Source: Fomes fomentarius (taxonomy: Eukaryota > Basidiomycota > Agaricomycetes > Polyporales > Polyporaceae). From it: a DNA stretch of 64,000 nucleotides. The notes beneath the pieces were generated by a model. The model had not been told where the DNA came from, did no database searches, and saw nothing but the letters and a program-made list of their open reading frames with translations. The stretch lies in assembly GCA_022606135.1 (NCBI GenBank), contig JABYQN010000001.1, positions 3,472,001 through 3,536,000 of the forward strand. The letters are read 5' to 3'. The stretch's first letter is position 1. Each line of letters begins with the position of its first letter. Shown one piece after another: positions 54,175-64,000 of this stretch. Both the position numbers and the translations under genes were made by a program.

Positions 54175-55019
54175 GGTCCCCTGAAGAGTTCGTGCTCGAG
54201 GCTCTTCACTGACATCCTGAGCGGGAGGTAAGTAAGGTCTCACTATTACTAGCATAGCTGTTACACACCATGAGGACATCACTACCGCTACAGATCGAGT
54301 CTTGGCTTGGGCATACTGGTTGCCGGCTATACCCCAACTTGAATGTGGTGACAGTAGCATCCCGGGTAGGAAACGAGTAGTTGAAGCCAAAGTTGACTTC
54401 GTCCATTGCAGGATCGCTACTGATACAGAGTCTATTGTGCTTGGGTGGTTGGGAGGCAGTGAAGGCAGGTGATGGTTGGTGGACAAGAGCAACGTGCAAG
54501 GGCGCTTCTGCCATTCAAGGCATTTAATATAACAATTGCACGTGACCGCGTTGCGACCGCTCCCGATGAACCTCACGCGAGTGACCGTGACTGTTGCTCT
54601 CGTGGTCAGGTCTTATACCCATCGCGCTCGTCCTGTATCCTCGGTCAAACAAACGCAGTTTCTTCTCGGACCTCGTCCTTGCCTTGTTCGCTCTTGCCCT
54701 CGCCTGTCCGTAACGGTCTCGCTTCATCTCGAGTCGCTGCTTGACATCCGTAGCCTGGTGGCAGGAAGACGAGTGAGCGCGTCGCGCGACGTGCGAGCAC
54801 AAGCGGCGCTTAACACATCTTCCGTAGTACTGGTGCGGGACGTCTGATCGTCTACTCCAACCAGGAGCCAGAGCGAAGATCATAAAGGTTTCCTCGAGCA
54901 AGCCCCTTCTCCGAAGCCCGTGCGGAGCCATCTGAGCGGAGATGGCGGTTTGTTCCGAATCTAGAGGTATGCCATTGCCAGTACTTCGTGACAATCATCT
55001 CCCCAGATCATCCACCTCC
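54175..55019. other. region upstream of the F-box gene
   Basis: About 850 bases. A minus-strand frame running in from 54576 is likely leader; frames at 54524-54994 (minus) and 54536-54847 (plus) are Arg-rich with no motif. Promoters for the genes on both sides are expected here. Confidence 0.35.
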
Positions 55020-55944
55020 ATGTCAGCAGCAAACCCAGTCACAGTAGGCGACTGTGAGTGCGACGCTCTGAGGTTACACCGCATACGGTGACTAACCTCG
55101 ACCGTTCAAGCAATTTTCGGGCGTACTCCTCTAGAACTCCTTGAGCAGGTCGATGTTCCAGATTGGCCCGCACCCCTTCCAGTTACTACAACTGGCACTG
55201 GCACAGAAACAGTATCACACTCGGAGGAACACATACGAGTGGAGCACCGTCTCAAGTTCCTGCAACGTGCCAACGAACTCCCGGTTGCCACGGAGGTGCG
55301 GGCCAAACTCGACGTTTTGTTGACCTCCTCATTCCAGAACGACGAAGGGGAGGATTGTCCCATTTTTGCGAGCGTATCGCCACTCCCAATCATGGAGATC
55401 GAGCACGAGCAAGGGGTAGGGGAAATTATGAGGTCGATCTGCACGGTCTTGCGGGCCATCGTGATGAGTGCAAGCTTTGAACCTGGGCACCCGTGCCAAG
55501 TAACCTACGGGCCTACTCCTAACCCGATCCATTGCTCACGGCACCCGCCCACGGGCTCCCTTGGGATCAGTCTCTACGTCGATGGTGTAAAAGAACGGCA
55601 CAGATGCGTTATCGAGTTCACAACGTGCACCGTCCTCCTCAACGCCGTCGATGAGATCGAGTGCCTCCTCGACCACTCCCTTGAAGAGTTCAATTGGGAC
55701 AGCGCCGTACAGGGGAGTTACAAGGGGGCAAACTTACTAATACAGGTACTACACTGCTTAAGCGGTGACATAACAGGTTGAACTAACTGATGCCTTTAAT
55801 CAGGTCTGGAATCAGATGCTTGTGTGTGAGACAACCTTCGCCACCCTCGCATCCGCGCATTTATTCTACTTCTGCCAGAAGACTAGCCAAAACGCGATGA
55901 CTGTGAATGGACTTGCGCCCTGGCATCAACATCGCACTCCCTAA
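55020..55944 (+). CDS. truncated kinase-associated N-terminal protein, hypothetical
   Basis: Exons 55020-55053 (MSAANPVTVGD plus one base), 55111-55745 and 55804-55944; the introns have good donors (GTGAGT, GTACTA) and the first a GACTAAC branch site. About 270 residues. It reads IFGRTPLELLEQVDVPDWPAPLP, VEHRLKFLQRANELPVATE, then VNEIEC-like text (AVDEIECLLDH), and ends VWNQMLVCETTFATLASAHLFYFC. The last motif recalls the region just before the catalytic domain of many Agaricomycete kinases (a short strand pair where the gene's own substrate cue is read), but no catalytic domain follows. I do not name a family. It may be a gene that lost its kinase half. The 5' end has a relic copy at 48198. 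Confidence 0.55.
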
Positions 55945-56013
55945 TGTCACACTGCCCGCTTGCTTGCGTAATGGAAACGTACGGCGGATCACCGCCAAGG
56001 GCATTCTCATACA

Positions 56014-57043
56014 ATGGCTGCAAATGTGTCTGGTGAGCGAGCTCGCGTGGATTCCCGTCCCTTGCTAAATTATGCCTGCTCCGATGGTCAGGCGTCGACG
56101 GACACCATGCGTTTTGGGAAGGCACTCAAGACCGTGACCGTGTGCGATCTCCATGCACCTCTTGTGCCGTGTCCCCTTAGCGATTATCTGGCTCCAGGAG
56201 TGACAGCCCCAGTGACGAGCGTCGCAAACGCAACCCGGAAGCTTTTTTTTTTTTGCAATCCTTGTTTATTGCCCTGGAGGGCCGGGCCCTATGGTAGGCA
56301 AGACACCACATATCGACAGACTGCGTGCACTAAGCGTGAGGGGGGGGGGGGGTTCTCTGGACGAGGGACCCGGAAGCTTAGACATCTTTGGACGGTCTAC
56401 CATCTTGCCAACTGCGCTGCCGTCGTGGTGTGCGCAATGGATGGTAGAACGTACGAGCCGGCCTTGCGAGAGGCAGCTTCCCTGAATGTCACGCGATCCT
56501 GGCTTCATTGGCTGTTTCTATGTGTCCATTGGTTCCTGACTTGGTTCGTCTCCGATATCGTCGAGCTCCATGTCCACAGCATCGCAGGGCGGGGCCTCCG
56601 TGCCACTGCCTGCCGCATAGTCTATTCAGGTGTTCCCCTCATCCTCAAGTTCCCCCATCCACACGAGAAAGACGCTCTGGCGAGGGAGTGGGCAGCCCTC
56701 ACGTTATCCCTTCCCCGACAAGCGTCCACTGCCGCTCGCCTGCCCATCCCCACTTACTATGGTCTTTTCAAGCTCGTCGGCTACCACGTCATCGTCATGT
56801 CCGACAATGGTGTCTCTCTAGATCAGCTCCGTCACAATTCAGAGGAGATGAAGTAAGTGTACACCTCCACCTCCTATGTGTACGGTACACCCTCAGACTG
56901 ATATTGGCAGACCCCGCATTGAGGAGGCGGTCACACAACTCCGGTCTGCTGGGATTGAGCCAACGGATATCAATTCTCGCAATTGCGTCTGGGACGGGGA
57001 TCGTCTCAAAATCATTGACTTTGTTGATAGTGATGTGGCATAG
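56014..57043 (+). CDS. kinase-like protein interrupted in frame by a retroposed insertion
   Basis: The open frame begins MAANVSGERARVDSR at 56014 and runs to a splice at 56851 (ATGAA|GTAAGT); the acceptor TTGGCAG near 56910 joins K to PRIEEAVTQL. Kinase-like parts: IVYSGVPLILKFPHPHEKDAL (ATP-lysine region), PIPTYYGLF, HVIVMSDNGVSLDQL (hinge), then LRSAGIEPTDINSRNCVWDG (DINxxN, replacing HRDxxxxN) and LKIIDFVDSD (DFV in place of DFG); stop TAG 57041-57043. The small size and weak catalytic motifs suggest a degenerate or divergent member of the fungal kinase-like expansion. Between residues 75 and 120 lies a 135-bp insertion with target-site duplication that keeps the frame. The start is unproven; part of the N-terminus may be non-coding. 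Confidence 0.55.
56233..56379 (-). mobile_element. short retroposed cDNA with 12-bp target-site duplication
   Basis: ACCCGGAAGCTT occurs at 56233-56244 and again at 56368-56379. Between them, read on the minus strand, is a 123-bp insert that contains C13, later AATAAA (complement of TTTATT 56265-56270), 10 nt more, and then a poly(A) tract of 10-12 bases directly against the duplicated target. This is the signature of target-primed reverse transcription of a polyadenylated RNA (a 5'-truncated LINE-type or processed-mRNA fragment). The source RNA is not identified. The insertion plus duplicate is 135 bp, divisible by three. Confidence 0.8.
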
Positions 57044-57866
57044 CTGTGTGGCTCTGGATGTACTTGCCCGTATGGAGGGAGTGACTATGCGTCAAACGTT
57101 TTTTGAATTTCTCGATATCTCAGAAGCCCATGTCTATCACATCGGCACCAGCCTTCATCCACAACCTCAGTGCCCTCTCGTCCCGCGCATGCGTAGCCTT
57201 CTTTACCGCTCCAGCTACAAACCCACCCTCGACATCAGCCCCACCCACCCCCGTCTTCGCCAACAAATTCACGATCTCTTTATCATGATGCCTAGAAGTG
57301 AGTATATGATTGTGAACCGGGGTATGCTCGTACACCTGGTATACATCTATTTAAGCGAAGCTGTGTCACAATTTTCTAGTTATCGAGATTCGACGTCGGC
57401 GTGAGGACCTGTTGTACAACGCAAGCGATTCGGAGCACTTCCAACAAGACCACAACACAATCCTGTACTACTCCATTGGTCGCGGTCACAATTGAGATCA
57501 AGTGAGGTCTAAGCAAATTCCTTGCCGCCGCCGTATGCACCGCCAACACTCTGGCATGCATCAGACGACACGAGTGCAGCGAGCTTGAACTTCTCTGTGT
57601 CAATCAACGCGGGGGCAGCTCGGCCAGCCCTGCCAGCCCACATCTCCTACAAAAAATCGACATTAGGGCAGTCGATATACCCTTTGCTGTGCATACACGG
57701 CAGCTGAGCATGTTCTCAAGTTGCACCTTGCCGTTTGAAGCGTTTCCTGCGACTGCAACATATATATCAGCTCCGATATACGGATTGTATTGTATCAATG
57801 CAGCCTTGCATATGTCAAAACGTGCTACTACCCACAGATACCGATACAACGCATCCTGAAGGGTGT
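57044..57866. other. intergenic region with duplicated asparaginase fragment
   Basis: About 820 bases. Apart from the 57115-57293 duplicate, I see no coding signal on either strand. The minus-strand APH gene ends at its right edge. Confidence 0.4.
57115..57293 (-). pseudogene. partial duplicate of the asparaginase-ankyrin 3' end
   Basis: About 180 bases closely similar to 59081-59260, in the same orientation 2 kb away. On the minus strand it encodes GGADVEGGFVAGAVKKATH, ERALRLWMKAGADVIDMGF and the same stop position. One 6-nt in-frame deletion removes two residues (KTGVGGAD for KTGANLGGAD). The match stops within the ankyrin repeat, so it is a fragment. Confidence 0.85.
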
Positions 57867-58792
57867 TCAGAAGTAGCTCTCCCTATGTCTCAGTATGTAT
57901 CGCTCGGCTTCCTGTTCAAGCGCGTACATCGGCAAGGCTGCGGTAAGAATTCTCGGCCAGATACCTTTGCGGTATTGGGGCAGGAATGTGCCCTTCGTCA
58001 ACTCCCTTGGACGGAACCAAGAACGTAAGATTAAGTCACAAGTTTCACGTCTCAGAGCGCAGCGAACTCTTGTGACGCACCAATACTCCGGCATCCAAGC
58101 ACAAGCTTCCCAGTCGACGATACCAGTGATGTTGAAGTTGTGATCCACCAATATATTATGTGGCCCTAGGTCGTTGTGGGTCAGGCATAACCGGTGGGGA
58201 CGCGAATGCGCCTTGCGGATCACTTCGTGAATCGCCTCTGACTGGCCCTCCGGAACAGCATACGTGAGACCCCCAGTGCGATGCATTAGCTCTGCATGGA
58301 AGTCTGCAATTGATTGCCACGGCCCAGCAGGCGATGCGTGCAATCGGACACGGCCGCAGTAGACAGGGCCTCCATCAAAACCACAAACTGCATCCGACGG
58401 AGCAGGAAGTGCACGTAGGGGAGCGAGGATGCGGGACAACTGTGCGCCCAGCTTCGATTCCACCTCCGGAGTGATTTCAATCCAGCGGGCCGCGAGTGGG
58501 TCTCCGGGAAGGCGGGTTGTGACCAGGAACGTCTCGTTGTTGTGCAAGAAATTGTCGATGACGATGGGGACGGGAAGATTGGTGCGAGTGCCTACGAACC
58601 GGGTAGCTTTGCCCTCGCTCAAACGAGTATGGATCTTCACGTACACCCCCCGGGCACGCGCTGTGCAACACTTTCTCCTTCCCAACGACGTCGGCCTAAG
58701 ACTCTGAGATACAGCCAGAATTTGGCCCGAAGTCGAACAGGGAAGAAAGGAACGAGGGCAGCAAGAATACGATACATGAATGCTGGCGCCAT
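57867..58792 (-). pseudogene. APH-family kinase with a frameshift in a G tract
   Basis: The N-terminal frame from ATG 58792 reads MAPAFMYRILAALVPFFPV and continues to VPGG at 58655-58645, where a G6 run occurs; the family frame then needs one more G, because the downstream text (VYVKIHTRLSEGKATRFVGTR) lies in the next frame. Downstream signs: LPVPIVIDNFLHNNETFLV, RLCLTHNDLGPHNILVD (HxDxxxxN), ITGIVDWEACAWMPEYW; an intron (GTGCGT...TCCAAG, near 58073-58014) joins EYW to ELTKGTFLPQY; the end is LRHRESYF then stop at 57867. About 290 residues if corrected. An alternative reading in the second frame throughout lacks an ATG. Either a young pseudogene, an allele, or an assembly error in the homopolymer. 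Confidence 0.75.
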
Positions 58793-59085
58793 CTCCTGCC
58801 TGTTCATAGTCAGCGGAACAACAGCAGCGTAAGCCTGGTACTCGCCGTGCGTTCAACTGCGTTGTACCTTCTTCAGTGGGAGATGTGTTCTATTAGCACT
58901 CCGACCGTGTTACATACTAGCAATTCCCACGCTCCAGCGCCAAATAGACAAAGCCATTTGTGGCATAAGCGCATTGTACAGAAGATACATGCGTATTCAC
59001 AGTACAGGGCTTCTACTACTTTGCTCCATACCCACATTCACGTGTGGTGCCGTTCGGATGAGCACACAACCTGGGACAGAATATC

Positions 59086-61610
59086 TCAGAAACCCACGTC
59101 TACCACATCTGCACCAGCCTTCATCCACAACCTCAGTGCCCTCTCGTCCCGCGCATGCGTAGCCTTCTTCACCGCTCCAGCTACAAACCCACCCTCGACA
59201 TCCGCCCCACCAAGGTTCGCCCCCGTCTTCACCAACAAATCCACAATTTCTTCATGCCCCTGCCTCGCAGCATAGTACAGCGGCGTATGACCCAACGCGT
59301 CGCGCACATGGACAAGGGCGCCTGCCTCCAGCAGCATATTCGCAACCCGTACCGCCCCGTTGAGCGCAGCGACGTGCAGAGGAGAGCGCCCAGACGCCGC
59401 GTCTCTGCAGTTCGCCAGCCCACCGCCAACGGCGACACCGGGGCCGTCCGTCCCGCCCGCCTCGGCCGCGAGGCAAAACGCCACCCCGTCGACGTCATCG
59501 CGTGCGGCTGCGAGGTGGACGAGGTACGGGAAGAGTGCGCTCTCAGTGGACGCCGCCTCCGCCGCAGTCCAGCTCCAGGGCGCCGTCGCCTCGTCCGCGT
59601 GTTCGTCGCGCGCGTCCGATCCTTCAACGACGATGCGGGGCGCTCGTGATGAGGATGATGACGTCGAGGCTTGGGAAGATAGACGAACGACTTGGGTCAG
59701 GAGGCCTTGGATGTTGTCGAGACTTGGGCCGACGGACGTCGGTTGGTTGAGTGCAACCGGGATCTTGCTCTCCGGAAGAGTGAGTTCGCCGCGGAGAGGC
59801 GACCCGATCAGGGAGCGGACTTGCGCTACGGAGAGCTCGGGTTTGGATAGAAGGTAGCTGAGCTTCGTCAACGCGCACTGCATCGGGGCGGCACGCACGA
59901 CGGACGTAAGAACATCATATCAGTATAGAAATGCTGGCAATTGTGGTGCGCGATGAATGGAAATCCGAACGCACCTCGGGCGTCATGTCGCCTCCTGGGA
60001 CGACGCCTGCTTGCAACAAGCTTCTACCGGTCTCGTACGCATCCGAGACTGACCCTTTGGTGCATTGAGTGATCGCGACAATTATAACGCCGTTGTCGCA
60101 CGCCTCCTTGAGTGCTTCGACCAGATCCGCCCGCTGCGGCGCATTTCCAGCACCATAGGTCTCGAGGACGACACCCCGAGTCGGAGCCATGACGAAAGCA
60201 CGGATGGTCGATCCGGTGATGCCAGGAAAGAGGCGCAGTGTAGCTGTATAATCGGCCTTGTGTTTGGACACCGGACCGAAGCATGGACTATAGGACTAAC
60301 CGACATGAGGACTCATCACTGTAACCAACAATCAGTGGAGTCAGCAAAAGGGACGCCGAGGGACTTACACTTGTGCGATCGGAAGCGCCTCAAGTTCGTT
60401 TGGCGCATCACGTCTTGCCAGTTCACCACGATGTCTATGCCAACTACTCAGGTATCAGCGTGCAGAATGATAGTAAGGAGAATCGTGGCGGACCATTCAC
60501 AAGAGGAGGGAAGTTCGGACTGTTGAAGGCATTGAGATCGTACGACGACATTTTGGATACCCTGTTTCCCCTAAACAGGGTGTGGTTGAAATACAAGCAG
60601 CATTCTGCAGATATGTCAGTTCGAGAAGAGAATCGTGAATCAATACTGAGGGCAACGTACCCGGTATGATGTAGTGTCCTGAAATGACTAGCGCGCCAAG
60701 TAAATTGTCTACGGCATCGTTGCGGAGCTGTGACATTGGAATCTGAGCTCCCGTTACAACCTGTGATGTATCTGAACACTTCGATTTCCTTTAGACGGAA
60801 ACAATGGCGTGCGTTACCACTGTCTTCCCGAGATCTTCCAGCATGAAGCTGAGCGCGGACGATGTGTATGACATCGTGTCCGTGCCATGTAGAATTACAA
60901 ATCCATCGAAGTTGGAGTAATTTAGCTCTATGTCTGTTGCAATTCTAATCCAATCTGTACTAACGCAACTCGATCAGCTCGGAAGCGGTGGTAGCGCGAC
61001 AACTGTCTTTGAGTGTTTACCTTGAATCTCTATGTTACTGCTATCCAAGAGGGGATGCCACTGATGTAGCGTTAGGCTGATTATAATTTGGTGTAGTATG
61101 CAGACGAACCTCTAGAACGGCGTAGCGTATGCGCTTGCGGTTGCCTCCAGGACCGCTGCTCCTTGGCGTCACAAGCGTAGGCAAGTGCGCCTCATAGACA
61201 TCCTCCGAGATCTTCCTGCACACAGGTTGGCGGGGAATCACCTGTTCAGCGGTGGGAGCCAGATGCTCTGGAATACCTATGGGACGTGATGATCGGACTG
61301 GAAGGGTGAGGGACTGGTGCAAGGCATTGTATGATCCGCCGCGGCTCGGAGAAGGCTCCCGGCTACCAAACGTCGTTCCAGTCGGGCTTGCTTTGCCGCT
61401 GCTGTTCCAGCGGCGATAGCCTTCTAGCGAGCCAGAGTGCGAGAAGAGGGACTCTTCGAGCGGGTCGTGGAAGCGATGCTGGCTGTGGAGGGTTTCCGTG
61501 AGGAAGTACGGCTCTGGGACATACCCATGCTGGCTAAATATCATGTTAATTGTGCCCCCCGTGTTAATGATCAAGACTTTGGATTCATCGGAAGACATAG
61601 ACATGTCCAT
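59086..61610 (-). CDS. L-asparaginase (type I) with C-terminal ankyrin repeats
   Basis: Hydrolyses asparagine to aspartate and ammonia; cytosolic type I family, bacterial AnsA-like with an ankyrin extension found in many eukaryotes. Start ATG 61610 (MDMSMSSDES). N-terminal catalytic threonine motif LIINTGGTINM; a long insertion of about 110 residues; HGTDTMSYTSSALSFM (second catalytic threonine, near 60850); TGAQIPMSQLRNDAVDNLLGA; FFNHTLFRGNRV-like YFNHTLFRGNRVSKM; IQTYGAGNAP-like LETYGAGNAPQRAD; ITQCTKGSVSDAYETGR. The last exon carries ankyrin units (SGRSPLHVAALNGAVRVANMLLEAGA, LGHTPLYYAARQGHEEIVDLLVKTGA). About 640 residues in several exons. A copy of its last 180 bases sits at 57115-57293. 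It is divergent from TRP5. Confidence 0.88.
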
Positions 61611-61843
61611 CACGTATGTGGCAGTGATCCAGAAGGTGAGGCGAGATGGAGGTCGAGGTCAAATTGCGAAGTCGGAGCTTGAGCGCCTGTTGACTGTGTG
61701 GCGTCTCGGGTAGATGGGATTACGCAGAGGTAATCTCGATTGTGTGCATCTAGCCGAGATTACAGAAGTCCCCACCGTGACTCTCATAAAATGACTCTCC
61801 TCTGCCTTGACTCCTGCACCCTCCCTCCCCCTCTTCGCCCACC
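61611..61843. promoter_or_regulatory. divergent promoter region asparaginase / TRP5
   Basis: Only 233 bases lie between the start codons. A CT-rich leader (61801-61843) precedes TRP5. It contains TGACTC at 61793-61798 (core of the Gcn4/Cpc1 general amino-acid control site, TGACTC), about 50 bases before the TRP5 ATG, and another TGACTC at 61807-61812. Known Gcn4 targets include TRP5; here the assignment is by sequence only. Confidence 0.5.
61793..61812. promoter_or_regulatory. two TGACTC motifs (Gcn4/Cpc1-like)
   Basis: TGACTC at 61793-61798... wording: CGTGACTCTC upstream and AATGACTCTC, CTTGACTCCT follow within about 40 bases of each other. These match the core of the amino-acid starvation element (TGACTC). 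Position before TRP5 and asparaginase fits amino-acid control of both genes. Exact coordinates are approximate to a few bases. Confidence 0.4.
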
Positions 61844-64000
61844 ATGCAGGCCCTCAAGGCAGTATTCCAAGAAAAGAATGAGTCGGTGTGTAAGTTACAC
61901 ATACCCGCTAGGGCCGTTCTGACTTTCCTTGCAGACCAGCCCGGCTTTGATCACTTTCATGACCGCAGGGTACCCCACAGTCGCGGATACTGTGCCAATT
62001 CTGCTCTCTATGCAAGAGGGAGGCGCGGACATAATTGAGATTGGTGTACCGTTCTCTGATCCAATTGCGGATGGTCCCACTATCCAGGCAACGAACGTCG
62101 TAAGGTCAACTGGTTCATGCCGATCGGAGCTGGGTTCGTGACCTCTCTTCTTCTACAGATCGCGTTAAAGAACAACATCGACTATGTGCAATGTCTGGGG
62201 TTTATCAGGGAAGCGCGTAACAAGGGCCTCACAGTGCCCGTGCTGCTAATGGGTGAGTTGCACTACTCTCCGTAACTCGTTTCTGCGCATGCTGTACGAA
62301 CTTGCCGTCTTACGAGACAAACCGTCCACTTCCAGGATACTACAACCCGTTACTCGCTTACGGAGAAGATAAGGCAATCCAAGATGCCGCAGAGGCTGGC
62401 GCCAACGGATACATCGTCGTCGACCTTCCACCAGAGGAGGCTATTGCCTTCCGGGATAAGTGCCGTGCAGCGAAGTAAGTTTCCGATTGCCTGCCGCATT
62501 ACGCTTTCTTACGCCGCATCTGCAGCCTGTCTTACGTTCCACTCATCGCCCCGTCGACTTCCCTGGCTCGAATCGAGTTTCTCACTTCGATCGCGGACAC
62601 GTTCGTCTACGTCGTCTCGAAGGTGCGTCATCAGCAGGTCAACCGGCATCCTACCATGACTCACATCGTGTGCTCACACAGATGGGAACCACCGGTTCTT
62701 CGGTCACGGGAACTATGAACAGCGCACTTCCCGATCTAATTGCGCGTGTCCGAGACTACACCGATGTGCCTCTCGCAGTCGGCTTTGGTGTGGCGACCCG
62801 TGCGCACTTCGACCTTGTGGCGGACGCCGGTGCGGACGGTGTTGTGATCGGAAGTCGCATCGTCTCCGTCATCAAGAACGCACCCGCAGACAAGGTCGCA
62901 TCGACAGTCGAGCAATACTGTCGCGAGATCAGCTTGAAGGGTCAGCCCCCACGCAGGACTACCTCGCACAAGCCCTCGTCGACACGCTCACGCCCGAGCT
63001 TGAAGAGCGCAGTCTCCGCAGACTCTGCTCATCAGAACATTTTGCCACCGCGCTTCGGCGAGTTCGGAGGTCAGTATGTACCAGAGGCCCTCTGGGATTG
63101 CCTCGTCGAGCTCGAGGAGGCACATAATGCCGCGATGAAGGACCCCGAGTTCTGGAAGGAGTGGCAGGGCCTGTACGGCTACATGAACAGGCCATCCAAC
63201 CTGTACAAGGCAGAAAAGCTCTCTGAGCACGCTGGTGGCGCTACCATCTGGCTGAAGCGCGAGGACCTGAACCACACCGGTTCGCATAAGATCAACAACG
63301 CTATCGGTCAGGTAAGGCGGCATCTCTTGTTCGCTGGTGTCTGGCACTACTCATCAGCATATGCACAGATCCTCCTTGCAAAGAGGATTGGCAAGACCCG
63401 CATCATCGCTGAGACCGGTGCAGGCCAACATGGTGTTGCCACTGCGACCGCCTGCGCGCGATTCGGCCTCGAGTGCATCATCTACATGGGCGCAGAAGAC
63501 GTGCGGCGTCAGGCCTTGAACGTCTTCCGCATCCGTATGCTTGGGGCCAAAGTGATACCCGTTCATTCCGGCTCGTGCACGCTCAAGGACGCGGTGAACG
63601 ACGCGCTGCGCGACTGGGTCACGAACCTCTCGAACACGCACTACCTTATCGGCTCCGCGATCGGCCCGCACCCGTTCCCCACAATCGTGCGCGACTTCCA
63701 GCGGGTGATCGGTAAGGAGATCAAGGAGCAGCTGCACAAAGAGACAGGCAAGCTCCCCGACGCGGTCGTCGCCTGCGTCGGCGGAGGCAGCAACGCTATT
63801 GGCACGTTCTACGACTTCATTCCGGACAAGAACGTCCGACTCATCGGCGTCGAGGCGGGCGGCGAGGGTCTCGATGGCGACAGGCACAGCGCGACGCTGA
63901 GCAAGGGCCATGCGGGTGTTTTCCATGGTGTCAGGACCTACGTCTTGCAGTCTCAGACCGGACAGATCGTCGAGACGCACTCGATCAGTGCTGGTCTTGA
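61844..64000 (+). CDS. TRP5: tryptophan synthase, bifunctional alpha-beta (3' end outside window)
   Basis: Last two steps of tryptophan synthesis: indole-3-glycerol phosphate to indole, then with serine to tryptophan. Start ATG 61844 (CACCATGC). Exon 1 [14 protein letters not shown] joins (GTGTGT...TTGCAG) to [14 protein letters not shown]. Alpha part: [14 protein letters not shown] (catalytic Glu and Asp), [64 protein letters not shown] short Ser/Arg linker (near 62945-63010) leads to the beta part: [34 protein letters not shown] (PLP lysine), [24 protein letters not shown] and [12 protein letters not shown]; the frame is open at 64000. Six introns of 50-80 nt. The fused order alpha then beta is the fungal arrangement. 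Confidence 0.96.

Noticed and set aside
54524..54994. 156-codon minus-strand frame upstream of the 55-kb gene
   Set aside because: Arg-rich, no motif; overlaps expected promoters of two genes.

Overview
The window is nuclear DNA of a filamentous basidiomycete, most likely an Agaricomycete (mushroom or wood-decay fungus). The evidence is gene density (about one gene per 2 kb on both strands), many 46-60 nt GT-AG introns with CTNAC/CTAAC branch points, a sesquiterpene synthase of the basidiomycete type, a FunK1 protein kinase, several aminoglycoside-phosphotransferase-like (APH) kinases and F-box/LRR proteins. Assignments come from reading translated exons against remembered families; no search was run. 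Splice sites were placed by hand where reading frames had to join.

Layout, left to right. 0.7-2.6 kb: membrane RING-H2 E3 ligase. 2.9-7.5 kb: a divergent housekeeping pair, amidophosphoribosyltransferase (ADE4, minus) and mitochondrial ATP synthase beta (ATP2, plus). 8.1-12.9 kb: SNF2-family helicase of the Rad5/SHPRH type. 13.4-15.0 kb: an orphan sesquiterpene synthase. 15.7-19.6 kb: an F-box/WD40 protein and an F-box/LRR protein. 20.1-21.4 kb: septin CDC10. 23.4-24.4 kb: single-pass membrane SH3 protein. 25.1-30.9 kb: a very large CCCH zinc finger - tandem repeat - ankyrin - AAA+ protein. 32-35.1 kb: Aha1-type Hsp90 co-chaperone with a hydrophobic tail, and a mitochondrial DUF3429 protein. 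35.4-44.3 kb: tRNA-Ser, an APH kinase, a decayed hypothetical gene, a four-pass membrane protein, a zinc-knuckle/PSP protein, a small glutaredoxin-like protein, then tRNA-Ser and tRNA-Pro. 44.5-47.4 kb: a coiled-coil protein diverging from a heterotrimeric G-protein gamma subunit whose CaaX exon lies beyond a 1.1 kb intron.

48-59 kb is an accessory region: a FunK1 kinase, a frameshifted F-box/LRR gene, a kinase-associated N-terminal fragment, a kinase-like gene carrying a retroposed insertion with target-site duplication, a duplicated piece of the neighbouring asparaginase gene, and a frameshifted APH kinase. 59.1-64 kb returns to metabolism: an L-asparaginase with ankyrin repeats and a divergent bifunctional tryptophan synthase (TRP5) that runs off the right edge.

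No operons are expected. The likely shared regulation is through divergent promoters: ADE4/ATP2, coiled-coil/G-gamma and asparaginase/TRP5. The most notable structures are the ADE4 start codon split by an intron, the 12-bp TSD-flanked retroinsertion that keeps its host frame open, a 9-nt microexon in the terpene synthase active-site motif, and several fresh gene relics in the accessory region.
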